Shown here: one piece after another, positions 19,633 to 29,224 of the stretch | Position numbering within the stretch: the first letter of the stretch is position 1 | How the letters are laid out: each line of letters begins with the position of its first letter | From: Nitrosopumilaceae archaeon | GTDB lineage: Archaea > Thermoproteota > Nitrososphaeria > Nitrososphaerales > Nitrosopumilaceae | Direction of reading: 5' to 3' | NCBI GenBank assembly: GCA_030041535.1 | Contig: JASHNR010000058.1 | Coordinates: 103,271-167,270 of the forward strand | DNA length: 64,000 nucleotides | The notes under the pieces: generated by a model | What the model was told of the DNA's origin: nothing | The model's database searches: none | What the model saw: the letters and a program-made list of their open reading frames with translations, nothing else | Program-made: the position numbers and the translations under genes

Positions 19633-20652
19633 TTATCTTCGCCTAGCAAGAATAGTTATTTGTAATGCAATGATTACAGCAATCAAAGCAACGACTGGTA
19701 GAAAAAGCGAATTAAATTGACCCGAAGCTGCCTCAATATTTTGTACAGTTTGTGACATTGAAGTTACACTCTTGTTCATATTTTCGTTTGCCTGTGATAT
19801 TGAATTCTGACTTGTGTTCAATACATATCCAAAACCTTGAACTTCTGTTTTTATCTTATCAAGTTCACTTGATGTAGTATTTAGTACAGAGTTTAATCTT
19901 ATGATTTGGTTCGAAATTCCTTCTATGCTTTGCTTGAGTACTAGTGTAGCAGCTACTCCATTGGATTCAGTACCTTGACTGAGAGCAATGATATGAAAGA
20001 CATAGGTGCCTTCCTGAGGAGGGGTAAAATCAACATAGTAAAGTCCTTGGTGAAGAGTAGTAAAGGAATTGGTAAGATCAGTTACGTCTCCATTTGGAAG
20101 ATGAACGTGGGAATTAGCAAGTAGTTTTGTTGGATCGCCTGCTACCAGTAGACCATCACTAGTCACTTGAACAAAAACTCGAAATGTTTGGTTAACAGCT
20201 GCAGTTTGTGGAGCATAAACCGATACTAATACAGTTCTCTTTATTTGAGTATGTATCAACGATGAAGATGATGCAAATGCTACATCAACGTTTTGCGAGA
20301 ATCCCTGTTCTTTAGTAGCAATTGCTTCTACAGAGTATGTTCCATACGGATAATTCGTTGTTGCGTTAGGCCATTGCATCAATACTTGGTTAAAGTCTCC
20401 ATTGCTATCAGCTGTAATCTGATCGAATTGTTTTATTGTTCCATCCGGAGCAAACAATCTAAGAATTACAGTCTCGTTTGACAAAGCCTTACCATATACA
20501 AGAAGAGGTTGACCTTCTGAATATACCTGAGAATCAGTATACAGTTCTAATGGTTCTAATGCAGCATAAGCTTGAGTTAGAAAGCTGCTCATGATAACAA
20601 AAAACAAGAGCCCCGCCATCAGTAGTTTCAATCTATTCATGATGACGTCCAC
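19633..20652 (-). CDS. surface protein with N-terminal signal, Ig/MG2-like beta domains, coiled coil and C-terminal TM anchor
   Basis: SQVYSEGQPLLVYGKAL...; heptad-like segment; VVALIAVIIALQITILARRR. Confidence 0.7.
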   Translation of the reverse strand: MDVIMNRLKLLMAGLLFFVIMSSFLTQAYAALEPLELYTDSQVYSEGQPLLVYGKALSNETVILRLFAPDGTIKQFDQITADSNGDFNQVLMQWPNATTNYPYGTYSVEAIATKEQGFSQNVDVAFASSSSLIHTQIKRTVLVSVYAPQTAAVNQTFRVFVQVTSDGLLVAGDPTKLLANSHVHLPNGDVTDLTNSFTTLHQGLYYVDFTPPQEGTYVFHIIALSQGTESNGVAATLVLKQSIEGISNQIIRLNSVLNTTSSELDKIKTEVQGFGYVLNTSQNSISQANENMNKSVTSMSQTVQNIEAASGQFNSLFLPVVALIAVIIALQITILARRR

Positions 20653-20744
20653 CCATAGATATTGGTTCTGTTAGAAAGAATATGTTAGTTTGTTAAAACA
20701 TCTTAGATATTATCAGTGTTGAAAAATAATTCTCTATTTTACAT

Positions 20745-21362
20745 TCACTCTTTCTGGTAACGTTCTGGAGACATGGAATTAATTGATATTATAGAAAGGT
20801 TAGATTGTTGTTCTTTTTTAAACATAGTCAAAGATGCATTTCTAATTATTAATTCGTATAAAGATTCAGGTGTTAATTGCATGACAGTAGAAAGCATGGA
20901 TTTAATTGGATCCATATGAGTTACAAATAATATGTTTTCATCATGATATTTTTTAGAACAATGTTCGACCAAGTCAAGAACTCTTTTTTTAATACTTGCA
21001 AAAGGTTCGATTCCATTTTTCTCTATTATTGGATCTCCCTCATAAAACTTGAGAAAAATATTTCCATATTTTGAAAACATGTTGTCAAAAGTCATTCCAG
21101 ATAGAGATCCCATATCTATTTCTGTTAGTCTGTCGTCTATGCTGTATCCTAGCCCCAATTTTTTTGCCACTATACTTGTAGTTTGTTCTGCTCTTTCTAT
21201 TGGACTTGAATAGATAGCAGATATGTTAAATGGTTTGAGAAAATCAGCTATCTTTTTAGCTTGTTTAATGCCTTGATCTGTTAGAGGATATCCTATCGCT
21301 CGTCCTGCAAGGATTTGTTCTACATTATTTTTGGCCTGTCCGTGACGTAGAAAAAGAAACAA
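20745..21362 (-). CDS. histidine phosphatase superfamily protein
   Basis: FLRHGQAKNN; IYSSPIERAEQT; VTHMDPIKS. Confidence 0.88.
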   Translation of the reverse strand: MFLFLRHGQAKNNVEQILAGRAIGYPLTDQGIKQAKKIADFLKPFNISAIYSSPIERAEQTTSIVAKKLGLGYSIDDRLTEIDMGSLSGMTFDNMFSKYGNIFLKFYEGDPIIEKNGIEPFASIKKRVLDLVEHCSKKYHDENILFVTHMDPIKSMLSTVMQLTPESLYELIIRNASLTMFKKEQQSNLSIISINSMSPERYQKE

Positions 21363-21380
21363 TGTTTATTCTGAGACGAC

Positions 21381-22097
21381 TTGTTGAATAGAGATAATAA
21401 TAAGATTATCAGAGTCAACCATGTAATGAAGATCGGAATAATTGGCGGCACAGGTGGAATGGGAAAAGGATTCGCTTTGCGATGGTGTGTTAATCATGAT
21501 ATCATAATAGGTTCAAGAGATTCTTCAAAGGCTGATGAAGTAGCTCGTGAATATTTTGCCAGTGCAGTTAAAGAGCATGGATCTACAAAGGGCAAGATAA
21601 CAGGGATAGACAATATCTCTGCTGCAAAAGAGAGTGACGTATTAGTACTTTCTATCCCATATGAGAATATAGATGCGACATGTTCTCAGATTCTTCCAAA
21701 TGTTAAGGACAGCTGTATTGTTATATCTCCGATAGTGCCTCTCATTAAAACCGATGCAGGCTTTGAATTAATTTCGTTTAGGGAAAACAAGCCCTCTGCT
21801 TTTGAGTTGGTACAGAAATATATGAAAAACAAGTCGCATCTAGTAGCTGCATTTCACACTATTTCTGAAAAGAAGCTTATCGATACAAAGCTTGTCTTAG
21901 ATTCGGACATATTTGTATGCGGAGATGATAATGATACGATAAATGTTGTAAATGGTTTAATCAAAGAAATAACTAACCTAAGACCCATTTTACTAGGACC
22001 TGGATCTCTCTCATATCTTGCCGAAGCCACAACACCAATTCTTATTAACGCAATGATAAAGAACAAAATGAAAAATCCAGGCATAAAGATAATTTAA
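21381..22097 (+). CDS. F420H2:NADP+ oxidoreductase-like protein
   Basis: MKIGIIGGTGGMGKGFALRW...IIGSRD; real start probably MKIGIIGG at 21426. Confidence 0.85.
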   Translation: MLNRDNNKIIRVNHVMKIGIIGGTGGMGKGFALRWCVNHDIIIGSRDSSKADEVAREYFASAVKEHGSTKGKITGIDNISAAKESDVLVLSIPYENIDATCSQILPNVKDSCIVISPIVPLIKTDAGFELISFRENKPSAFELVQKYMKNKSHLVAAFHTISEKKLIDTKLVLDSDIFVCGDDNDTINVVNGLIKEITNLRPILLGPGSLSYLAEATTPILINAMIKNKMKNPGIKII

Positions 22098-22119
22098 TCA
22101 GTGTTTATAGAAATAAAAG

Positions 22120-22344
22120 ATGGGAGACAGTCCAAAGAAAAATTGGTTTACTGCTATGGGTATTTTATTCATAGTTGTTGCAGTAATTCCCATTATCAGA
22201 GATTTGCTGATCTGGGGTCCTGACTTTGTATCGGATTTTTTCACTTCCCCGGATCTAACAAGTGAGAAAGTGTGTACAGCAGTGTTTGGAATTGGCGGAT
22301 TTTTGATCATTCTAGGTCTTAGAGGCGAAAATTATGAAGGCTAG
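22120..22344 (+). CDS. small two-TM membrane protein
   Basis: 74-aa ORF, two hydrophobic helices. Confidence 0.6.
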   Translation: MGDSPKKNWFTAMGILFIVVAVIPIIRDLLIWGPDFVSDFFTSPDLTSEKVCTAVFGIGGFLIILGLRGENYEG

Positions 22345-22732
22345 GGATTTCATAAAAACACAGAAAATTTTGAGAATTGCCACAATAGACTCTAGAGGCA
22401 ATCCACACATAGTTCCTGTTTGGTATAATTATGAAAACGATAAATTCTATATTGGCACTAATACCAGAACAATAAAAGCAAAAAATGTTAAACAAAATCC
22501 AAAAGTTTCGTTCTGTATAGATATAGGAATCAATTCTCCGGAGATTTTTGGTGTAATGGGAATAGGAAAGGCAAAGTTGATTTTAGAAGATAATTATGTA
22601 AAGCAGGTTACTAAAAAAATTCTCTTGAGATATTTCAAAAGCTTGAAAAACAAATCTGCCCAGCAGCTCTTGAAAGATACTGATTGTATTATTGAAATAA
22701 TGCCAAAAAAGATTGCGACTTGGAAATTTTAA
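22334..22732 (+). CDS. PNPOx-like / F420-dependent split-barrel protein
   Basis: ATIDSRGNPHIVPVWYNYENDKFYIGTNTRTIKAKNV. Confidence 0.85.
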   Translation: MKARDFIKTQKILRIATIDSRGNPHIVPVWYNYENDKFYIGTNTRTIKAKNVKQNPKVSFCIDIGINSPEIFGVMGIGKAKLILEDNYVKQVTKKILLRYFKSLKNKSAQQLLKDTDCIIEIMPKKIATWKF

Positions 22733-23901
22733 CCAACAAATTCTTCTATTTTGTCAAGCGCTTTCTCTAGAACTGGAATCTCTGGAAGGAACACCATTCT
22801 AAAATGTCCGCTACCATATTGAGTTCCAAAACCTGAACCGTGCACTGTAAGAATTCCTTTTGATTTAAGAAGATCTAGAACAAACTCCTTATCTGATCCA
22901 TATTTGTTATTCTCAATCTTTGGGAATACATAGAAGGCACCTTTTGGATTTGAGCAGCTAAGATTATTCATTCCGTTCAATCTCTTAATTGTATAATCTC
23001 TTCTTTTTTTCAGTTCTAAGACAAATTTTTGGATATAGTTTTGCGGTCCTTTGAGAGATTCCAAGGCAGCGTATTGAACAGGCAAGTTTGTAGCAATTCT
23101 AACTCGAGCAAGTTTAGGTACATTCTCTCGCAGAGATTCTAATTTTTTTGATTGATTAAAAGCAATGTAACCAGCCCGCCAGCCTGACATGAGATGAACT
23201 TTAGAAAATCCATTTAGTAGTATCACCGGAGAATCTGCACTAACTTTTCCTATTCCAACAAAATTTTCATCAAATACTATCTGATCGTATATCTCATCAC
23301 ATATGATGTAGAGATTGTGTTCATTAGCAATATCAATCAAATCTTTTAGTGATTTTTCGCTGAAGACTGCACCTGTAGGATTGTTCGGGCTTATCAGACA
23401 TATAGCCACTGTCTTTGAAGAAATTTTTCTTCGGATATCATCCAAGTCTGGCGTGGAGTTGTGTAAATCAACAGCAAATTCAATTGGTTTTCCCCCAAAT
23501 AATCTCACATAGGAAGCATATGGAGGATAATATGGTCCCGGTATGAGGACTTCATCTCCTGATTCTACTATTGATGCAGTAATCATTTCAAGACCTTCTG
23601 AAACACCATTTGTTACAAGAATGTCATCTTCAGAAACTCCAAGACCTTTTTTTCTCTCTTTTTTTGCTATCTCTTCACGTAATTCTGGTAATCCTTCTGA
23701 AACAGCATAATAATTTTGGCCGTCTTTTACTGCCTTTATCAGCGCTTCTTTGACATTTTCAGGTGGCTGAAAACCATGCTGCAGTGGGTCTCCAATGTTA
23801 AGATACGTAATCTGTTTACCCTGTTTTTGCAGCTTTCGTGCTTCAAGTGCAATATCTCTAATGGCATATTCAATACCTGCTACTCTTTGTGATATTTTCA
23901 A
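22729..23901 (-). CDS. class I/II PLP aminotransferase (AlaT/AspC-like)
   Basis: NPNNPTGAVFS; NGFSKVHLMSGWRAGYI. Confidence 0.93.
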   Translation of the reverse strand: MKISQRVAGIEYAIRDIALEARKLQKQGKQITYLNIGDPLQHGFQPPENVKEALIKAVKDGQNYYAVSEGLPELREEIAKKERKKGLGVSEDDILVTNGVSEGLEMITASIVESGDEVLIPGPYYPPYASYVRLFGGKPIEFAVDLHNSTPDLDDIRRKISSKTVAICLISPNNPTGAVFSEKSLKDLIDIANEHNLYIICDEIYDQIVFDENFVGIGKVSADSPVILLNGFSKVHLMSGWRAGYIAFNQSKKLESLRENVPKLARVRIATNLPVQYAALESLKGPQNYIQKFVLELKKRRDYTIKRLNGMNNLSCSNPKGAFYVFPKIENNKYGSDKEFVLDLLKSKGILTVHGSGFGTQYGSGHFRMVFLPEIPVLEKALDKIEEFVG

Positions 23902-23944
23902 TCACCTAGACAGATATTTAGCCCCGTTAAATTCTTAATTGATT

Positions 23945-24019
23945 GGACCCGTTGCATAGCCAGGATAGTGCGGGTGGCTTCGGACCACCAGGTCGAGGGT
24001 TCGAATCCCTCCGGGCCCT
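23945..24019 (+). tRNA. tRNA-Arg (TCG)
   Basis: Anticodon arm GGTGG-CTTCGGA-CCACC, T arm GAGGG-TTCGAAT-CCCTC, D stem GCAT/GTGC, acceptor GGACCCG/CGGGCCC with one A3-C70 mismatch. Confidence 0.88.
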
Positions 24020-24056
24020 AGAAATAGATAGATAATGTTGCTTACTGGCAATAATT

Positions 24057-24539
24057 GTGTATAAAGGATTAACCATGTTCAGAGTGGCTCTAATTGCTAT
24101 AGTAATTGGTTCAGTTTGGATAGGCATAGTTTTCTCATATACCATAAAGGATTTGAAAAATTTCAATGTAGACAAGCTAGATTCAGTTAGTATGCCACTT
24201 TTACTTTATGGAGATGGAATAGGTTTCTATGAGATATCTTCCAATCAATACAATAATTCTATTCTTGTAAAGATACTGGATTCAAATGGTAATTATCTTG
24301 ATCTGAAAACCATAACCAACAAAGAAACGGTCAATTACTTTGTCTTTGAGCATACAGGCGAATTTACTCTTGAATTGACAAATCTTTCTTCGAATCCGGT
24401 ACAATTAACAGTTGAATTTGGTGATACTAGATACCAAGAATTTCTTATTCCATCTTTAATGATTTTCATTGGGGCCTGTTTGTTGATGTTTACAGGATAT
24501 AGAAGATTAAAAAGCTACATAACTGCACAGCCTGAATAA
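24057..24539 (+). CDS. hypothetical membrane protein (two TM, extracellular beta domain)
   Basis: 160-aa ORF. Confidence 0.65.
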   Translation: MYKGLTMFRVALIAIVIGSVWIGIVFSYTIKDLKNFNVDKLDSVSMPLLLYGDGIGFYEISSNQYNNSILVKILDSNGNYLDLKTITNKETVNYFVFEHTGEFTLELTNLSSNPVQLTVEFGDTRYQEFLIPSLMIFIGACLLMFTGYRRLKSYITAQPE

Positions 24540-25105
24540 AATAATTGAAACACTGGGACGCATAGTACAACGGCACTAAACAATAGAATCAGGTTAAATC
24601 CTATCCATGCTGCAGACAGGAGTATTGCCATTATGGATATTGGTGTTATTTTTAAAAGGATGCTGCTTTGAGACTTGGACAGTGTAATGAAACCTCCAAT
24701 TGCACTAAGCAACAAGCCAGTTTCCACGGTAAGATGGGATGGAGTGACAAGACCATCGATTCCATAAATTACATGAAAATTGTAATCAGCATAACCACCA
24801 ATTACTTGTAACATGGCACCCAATAAGATCACTATTATCCCTTTTTTCATGAATTTATCTTCACAATGATTCAAAACTAACATTGCAGCAATAGCAGAAC
24901 AAGCTATCAAAGATGCACCAGAATAGATGGTTGCGTGTTGAACCGTCCAGAACGTCTCTGGAATTTTGAGTTCATGCGATGCTGAATCCCAGATTCCACC
25001 TAACAGTACTATTATCGTACCGCATGTAGCTAGAAAAGATGACATTTGTGTGATCTTTCTAGCTCTTAATAGAGATAACACACGGAACCTGTTTGATGGG
25101 TACAT
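24515..25105 (-). CDS. hypothetical multi-TM membrane protein
   Basis: 196-aa hydrophobic ORF with conserved-looking His residues (HELKIP, HATIYSG). Confidence 0.65.
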   Translation of the reverse strand: MYPSNRFRVLSLLRARKITQMSSFLATCGTIIVLLGGIWDSASHELKIPETFWTVQHATIYSGASLIACSAIAAMLVLNHCEDKFMKKGIIVILLGAMLQVIGGYADYNFHVIYGIDGLVTPSHLTVETGLLLSAIGGFITLSKSQSSILLKITPISIMAILLSAAWIGFNLILLFSAVVLCVPVFQLFYSGCAVM

Positions 25106-25310
25106 GTTGAAAAATACCTTTAATTGTGATATATAGAATTTTGTTTGCCAACCTTTGGCTTTTGGTTTTTGGTTGGAGTAACATCTTTTATTCTCATAAA
25201 TACCAGATTATGTATTTTCAATGACTTTGGGGCTTGTATTAGACAGATAAAGCTAAAACTCTTCATAGATCTTGCAAAATTCTTGACCTGTTATTGAAAA
25301 TAGGATTTCC

Positions 25311-25592
25311 ATGAGACTAACAATTATTATACTTCTACAATCTAGTCAACTCATGAGTCCCGGAATTGGCTTGATGAAAAGAAGACTCCCTACTGAGAAA
25401 GAGGCAATACCATTAGCAATATCTGGAATAATTCAAAAATATGGTGTAAGTGCAGATTCGGTCAAAACTCTTGAAACCAAATATGACTATGATGGTGGAG
25501 ATTGGTATGTTGCTTTAGGATTTGGCGAGAAAAGAGCTATTGTAAAGATGGATTCTGTCCAAGGTACGATAACAGAGATTAAAGAAATTTAA
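25311..25592 (+). CDS. hypothetical protein
   Basis: 93-aa ORF. Confidence 0.5.
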   Translation: MRLTIIILLQSSQLMSPGIGLMKRRLPTEKEAIPLAISGIIQKYGVSADSVKTLETKYDYDGGDWYVALGFGEKRAIVKMDSVQGTITEIKEI

Positions 25593-25595
25593 TAT

Positions 25596-26225
25596 CTACT
25601 TTCTGAATTGAACGTTTGAGACTTGAGGTTCTGGTATTATTAACAAGCCACCGTCTCGTAGTTGTTGCACTAGTTGAAGCACCTCTTTTTCTACTTGATT
25701 TCTTTGTAAACCAATTTTTTCAGAAAACATGTCTACCAGCTCGGTTATTTTCCTTTTACCGTTGCACATTTGCCAGAATTCAACTATTGCCTGATTAACC
25801 ATGAATCCTTGTTGGTTCTCGTCCATCAAGAGTAATGAGCCATCTTCTTGCTTTACAACTGACCCGATTCCTTGCGGCATGGCTGTTTCATAGTTTATTG
25901 GAGTTATTGTCTTCTGTTTACCATAGTTGATCAGTTTCTTGCCCTCCTCTGACATTTTTTCCGGTGTCCACGGCGGATCCCAGACTATTTCTACATTAAC
26001 AGAAGATACTCCTGAAACTTTGTTTACATATCGTTTTACATCATTTACAAGCGTATCATGCAGGGGGCAACCACGTGTAGTCATTGTCATTTTGACATCT
26101 ACTTTGTTGTCATCAGATACATTTACTCCATAAATGAGTCCCATATCTACAACATTAATTGGAATTTCTGGATCCATACATTGTTTTAATGATTCCAATA
26201 CTTGTTGAGCGGTAACAGATATCAT
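25596..26225 (-). CDS. MIP18/SufT (DUF59) domain fused to a PqqD-like domain
   Basis: CMDPEIPINVVDMGLIYGV...TTRGCPLHD...DPPWTPEKMSEEGK; C-terminal FMVNQAIVEFWQMCNGKRKITELVDMF. Confidence 0.82.
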   Translation of the reverse strand: MISVTAQQVLESLKQCMDPEIPINVVDMGLIYGVNVSDDNKVDVKMTMTTRGCPLHDTLVNDVKRYVNKVSGVSSVNVEIVWDPPWTPEKMSEEGKKLINYGKQKTITPINYETAMPQGIGSVVKQEDGSLLLMDENQQGFMVNQAIVEFWQMCNGKRKITELVDMFSEKIGLQRNQVEKEVLQLVQQLRDGGLLIIPEPQVSNVQFRK

Positions 26226-26258
26226 GAAATGACATGAATAAGCCTTGAAATAAATACT

Positions 26259-27323
26259 TTACAGCTTTGATTCAAACAATTTTTTGATTGACCCCTCAAA
26301 AGGAGGTTTTGCAACACCGGCTTCGGTTATTATTCCGGTTATGAGTTCTGGCGGCGTCATGTCAAAGGCAGGATTTATTACATTAATGTCGTCAGGTGCA
26401 GTCTTTTTGCCTGCCATTCCAGTGACCTCACTTGCTTTTCGTTGTTCTATAATAACATCGCTTGGAGCGCTTTTCATATCAAATGTGGAAAGAGGCGCTG
26501 CGACATAGAATGGTATGTTGTGTTGTTTTGCCATCATGGCTACCTGATAGGTCCCAATCTTATTGTATACATGCCCAGTACGTAGTACTCGATCAGCCCC
26601 TACAATTACTTTGGAGACAAGACCATTTGCCATTGAATATCCTACTGCGGTATCAGGAATCAAGATGACATCTATTCCATCATGTTTTAGCTCAAATGCT
26701 GTAAGTCTTGAGCCTTGCATTACAGGTCTAGTTTCTGTTGCAATCACTTTGATCTTTTTTCCACTTTCTTTTGTGGCCCGTATTACTCCAAGTGCTGTTC
26801 CATATGCAACTGTAGCTAGGGCACCAGCATTACAGTGAGTCATTATAGTATCATTGTCATGAAATAACTGTGAACCATGTTTTCCCATACGCATATTTGT
26901 TTCAATATCTTCTTCTGCCATTTTTTTTGCTTCCTCTACAATATTGTTTCTGATTTCTGAGACATTACTTCCTGATCTTGCAACATCTATTATCCTTTCT
27001 AGCCCCCATGACAGGTTAATTGCAGTGGGTCTTGTTTCAAAAAGAATTTTTTTTGCTTGTTCTATATCTTTGATAAGGCCGTCTTTGTCTGTTGCCTTAC
27101 TTTGCAATGCAGCCAAAGCCAGCCCAAAAGCACCGGAAACTCCTATGGCAGGAGCACCTCGCACTACTAGATTTCTTATGGCATCAGCAACATCTTTGTA
27201 ATCGGCATATTTTACGTAGACCAATTCATTTGGTAGCCTAGTTTGATCAATCATTACAACCATGTTATCTTTCCATTCCACGGTTCTAAGGCTGGAATGA
27301 ATTCTAGTGTCCATGATTTTCAT
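26259..27323 (-). CDS. mtnA: S-methyl-5-thioribose-1-phosphate isomerase-like (eIF2B-related)
   Basis: VRGAPAIGVSGAFG; TMTHCNAGALATV; VGADRV. Confidence 0.88.
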   Translation of the reverse strand: MKIMDTRIHSSLRTVEWKDNMVVMIDQTRLPNELVYVKYADYKDVADAIRNLVVRGAPAIGVSGAFGLALAALQSKATDKDGLIKDIEQAKKILFETRPTAINLSWGLERIIDVARSGSNVSEIRNNIVEEAKKMAEEDIETNMRMGKHGSQLFHDNDTIMTHCNAGALATVAYGTALGVIRATKESGKKIKVIATETRPVMQGSRLTAFELKHDGIDVILIPDTAVGYSMANGLVSKVIVGADRVLRTGHVYNKIGTYQVAMMAKQHNIPFYVAAPLSTFDMKSAPSDVIIEQRKASEVTGMAGKKTAPDDINVINPAFDMTPPELITGIITEAGVAKPPFEGSIKKLFESKL

Positions 27324-27372
27324 TTCTTCTGACTATACTATATACTATTCAAATAAAGAAATAGTAATGTAC

Positions 27373-28149
27373 TTAGTATTTTTTTCCAAGCGATCTCCTT
27401 TTCTTTAAGATCTTGGCATAGTCTAAATTAATTTCTCTTATTATCTTGAGAGCATCACCATCCATCAAATCAAGATTTGGGATTACACAGTGCCCACCTA
27501 TGAAACCGGGGAACATTTTTGGCCTGTTTCCAAGATATTTGTGAATCTCATCTGCATATGACCACATTTCATCATAATCCACTTTATGTTTAATTGCAAT
27601 CATATTGCTAAGCTGTGCATAATTAATCAGCCATCCATAGTATGATGTATCAACTATGATCTTGGCAAGTTCAAGAGCGAGTGGATTTGACATTATTTTT
27701 GTTTTCACACCAGCTTTTTTCATCCTGTTTACAAAAATTTTTTTTGCCCAATCTGATTTCTGAACCCAATTATATACGGAATAAAATTTTTGATATCTTT
27801 TGAGATCATCTATCATCCGTTTATGAATTCCTCTTGTTGCGCTATAAATAACCGGAATAGTAAGTTTTTTTTGTAATTTTTCTGTTGTACCAGGTTTTAT
27901 TGTACTATGGATAACAATAGCATCAGGTTTGAACTTTGATACTAGGCTCAAAACATTCCTTTCGAATTTTTCAGAGTAAGGAATACAAACATGCAGTAAT
28001 TCCGTATGAATTGAATCTAGATCTGCAAGCTTTTTCTCATTTGATAAGCGCGGATTAATATCATATCCTACTGCTTCTGCACTTTTGGAAATTAATTCCA
28101 AAATTGGCATACCAATTTCTCCAAGACCACATACAACATCTTTTTTCAA
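27373..28149 (-). CDS. Rossmann NAD-binding protein related to nucleotide-sugar dehydrogenases
   Basis: VVCGLGEIGMPILELISKSAEAVGYDINP; divergent family member. Confidence 0.6.
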   Translation of the reverse strand: MKKDVVCGLGEIGMPILELISKSAEAVGYDINPRLSNEKKLADLDSIHTELLHVCIPYSEKFERNVLSLVSKFKPDAIVIHSTIKPGTTEKLQKKLTIPVIYSATRGIHKRMIDDLKRYQKFYSVYNWVQKSDWAKKIFVNRMKKAGVKTKIMSNPLALELAKIIVDTSYYGWLINYAQLSNMIAIKHKVDYDEMWSYADEIHKYLGNRPKMFPGFIGGHCVIPNLDLMDGDALKIIREINLDYAKILKKRRSLGKKY

Positions 28150-28742
28150 ACATCAGAGATTTTGAGTATGCCCTAAATTAACTAAGTGTTAAGAATTGTC
28201 AATCACCCCAGATCAAATCTCTTTAATCAGTCAAGAGTTACATACTGGATTTTACAAGTTAGCCTAAAGGTCTACACCAATCATGACATTTACGCGCCTT
28301 TTACAACACCAGTCTTAAGGCACTGAAGATGCTTAGTGAGCAACAAACAGTCTTGTCAATGAAGTAACAAGAAGAGAAGAGCTTGAAAAACATGATATGA
28401 CCAATTAGGTATATCATCGTTGAATCAAGCAGTGCCACGGTGTTGAGAGATCGTGTGTTAGAAAAGCAAGATCAATAATTTCCCACATACTCATGCCTAT
28501 CTGAGCTTTTCTGTGCCAAGGCAGGCAACTAAAAACAAGTACAAGTTGTATGAAGTAAAGAGCACCCCATTTTTTATTCTATACTGATAAAGTTACGCAG
28601 TGGGTCTAAATTACAGAATGGACACGATAGATAGTTTCGTATCGCATCCAGGATATGGTCTAGTCAGATTGGCTCTCTTCTTCGCCATATAACAGTTGGA
28701 AAAGTATACAAAGCTTAAAAGATTGATAATTTAAGGAATTTA

Positions 28743-29224
28743 GTGAAAACAGTGGTACTTGCGGATGGATTTAGTATTCACATTAATGAAAAAACACATT
28801 TGAAACCTAAACCTATGGTTAAGATTGGAAGAATTCTAATTCTTTGGCATGTTATGGAAGTTTATTTGGCATATGACATCAATGAATTTGGGATATGTTG
28901 CGGTTACAAGTGTTACTTGATTATTAAAGAATACTTTGCTACTTATTTTCTACATACCCCTGATATCACACTTGATATTAGAAGAAACAAAATGGAAGCA
29001 TACAAGAAATATTCAGAGCCATGGAAAATAATTCTAGGATATCTGATGTAGAAGCAATGACGGGCGGACGTATCAAAAGAATAAAGAAATATGTAGAAGA
29101 TGAAACTTTTTACTTTACTGACGAAGATGGCTTAAGTAACGAAAACATAAATGAAGCGGAAAATTATTTTAAACTGATTATAACTTCTTATAACTATGTA
29201 AAAAAGGAAATTGATAAAGCATGA
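28743..29224 (+). pseudogene. glucose-1-phosphate cytidylyltransferase (RfbF-like), frameshifted and truncated
   Basis: Frame 1 THLKPKPMVKIG...ILWHVMEVY...YDINEFGICCGYKCYLIKEYFATYFLH...EPWK then frame switch to MTGGRIKRIKKYVEDETFYFT; rest of enzyme absent. Confidence 0.82.

Noticed and set aside
25148-25176. CCAACC...GGTTGG inverted repeat in the 25106-25310 intergenic region
   Set aside because: Only 6 bp with a low-complexity 17-nt loop; insufficient for a terminator or structured RNA call.
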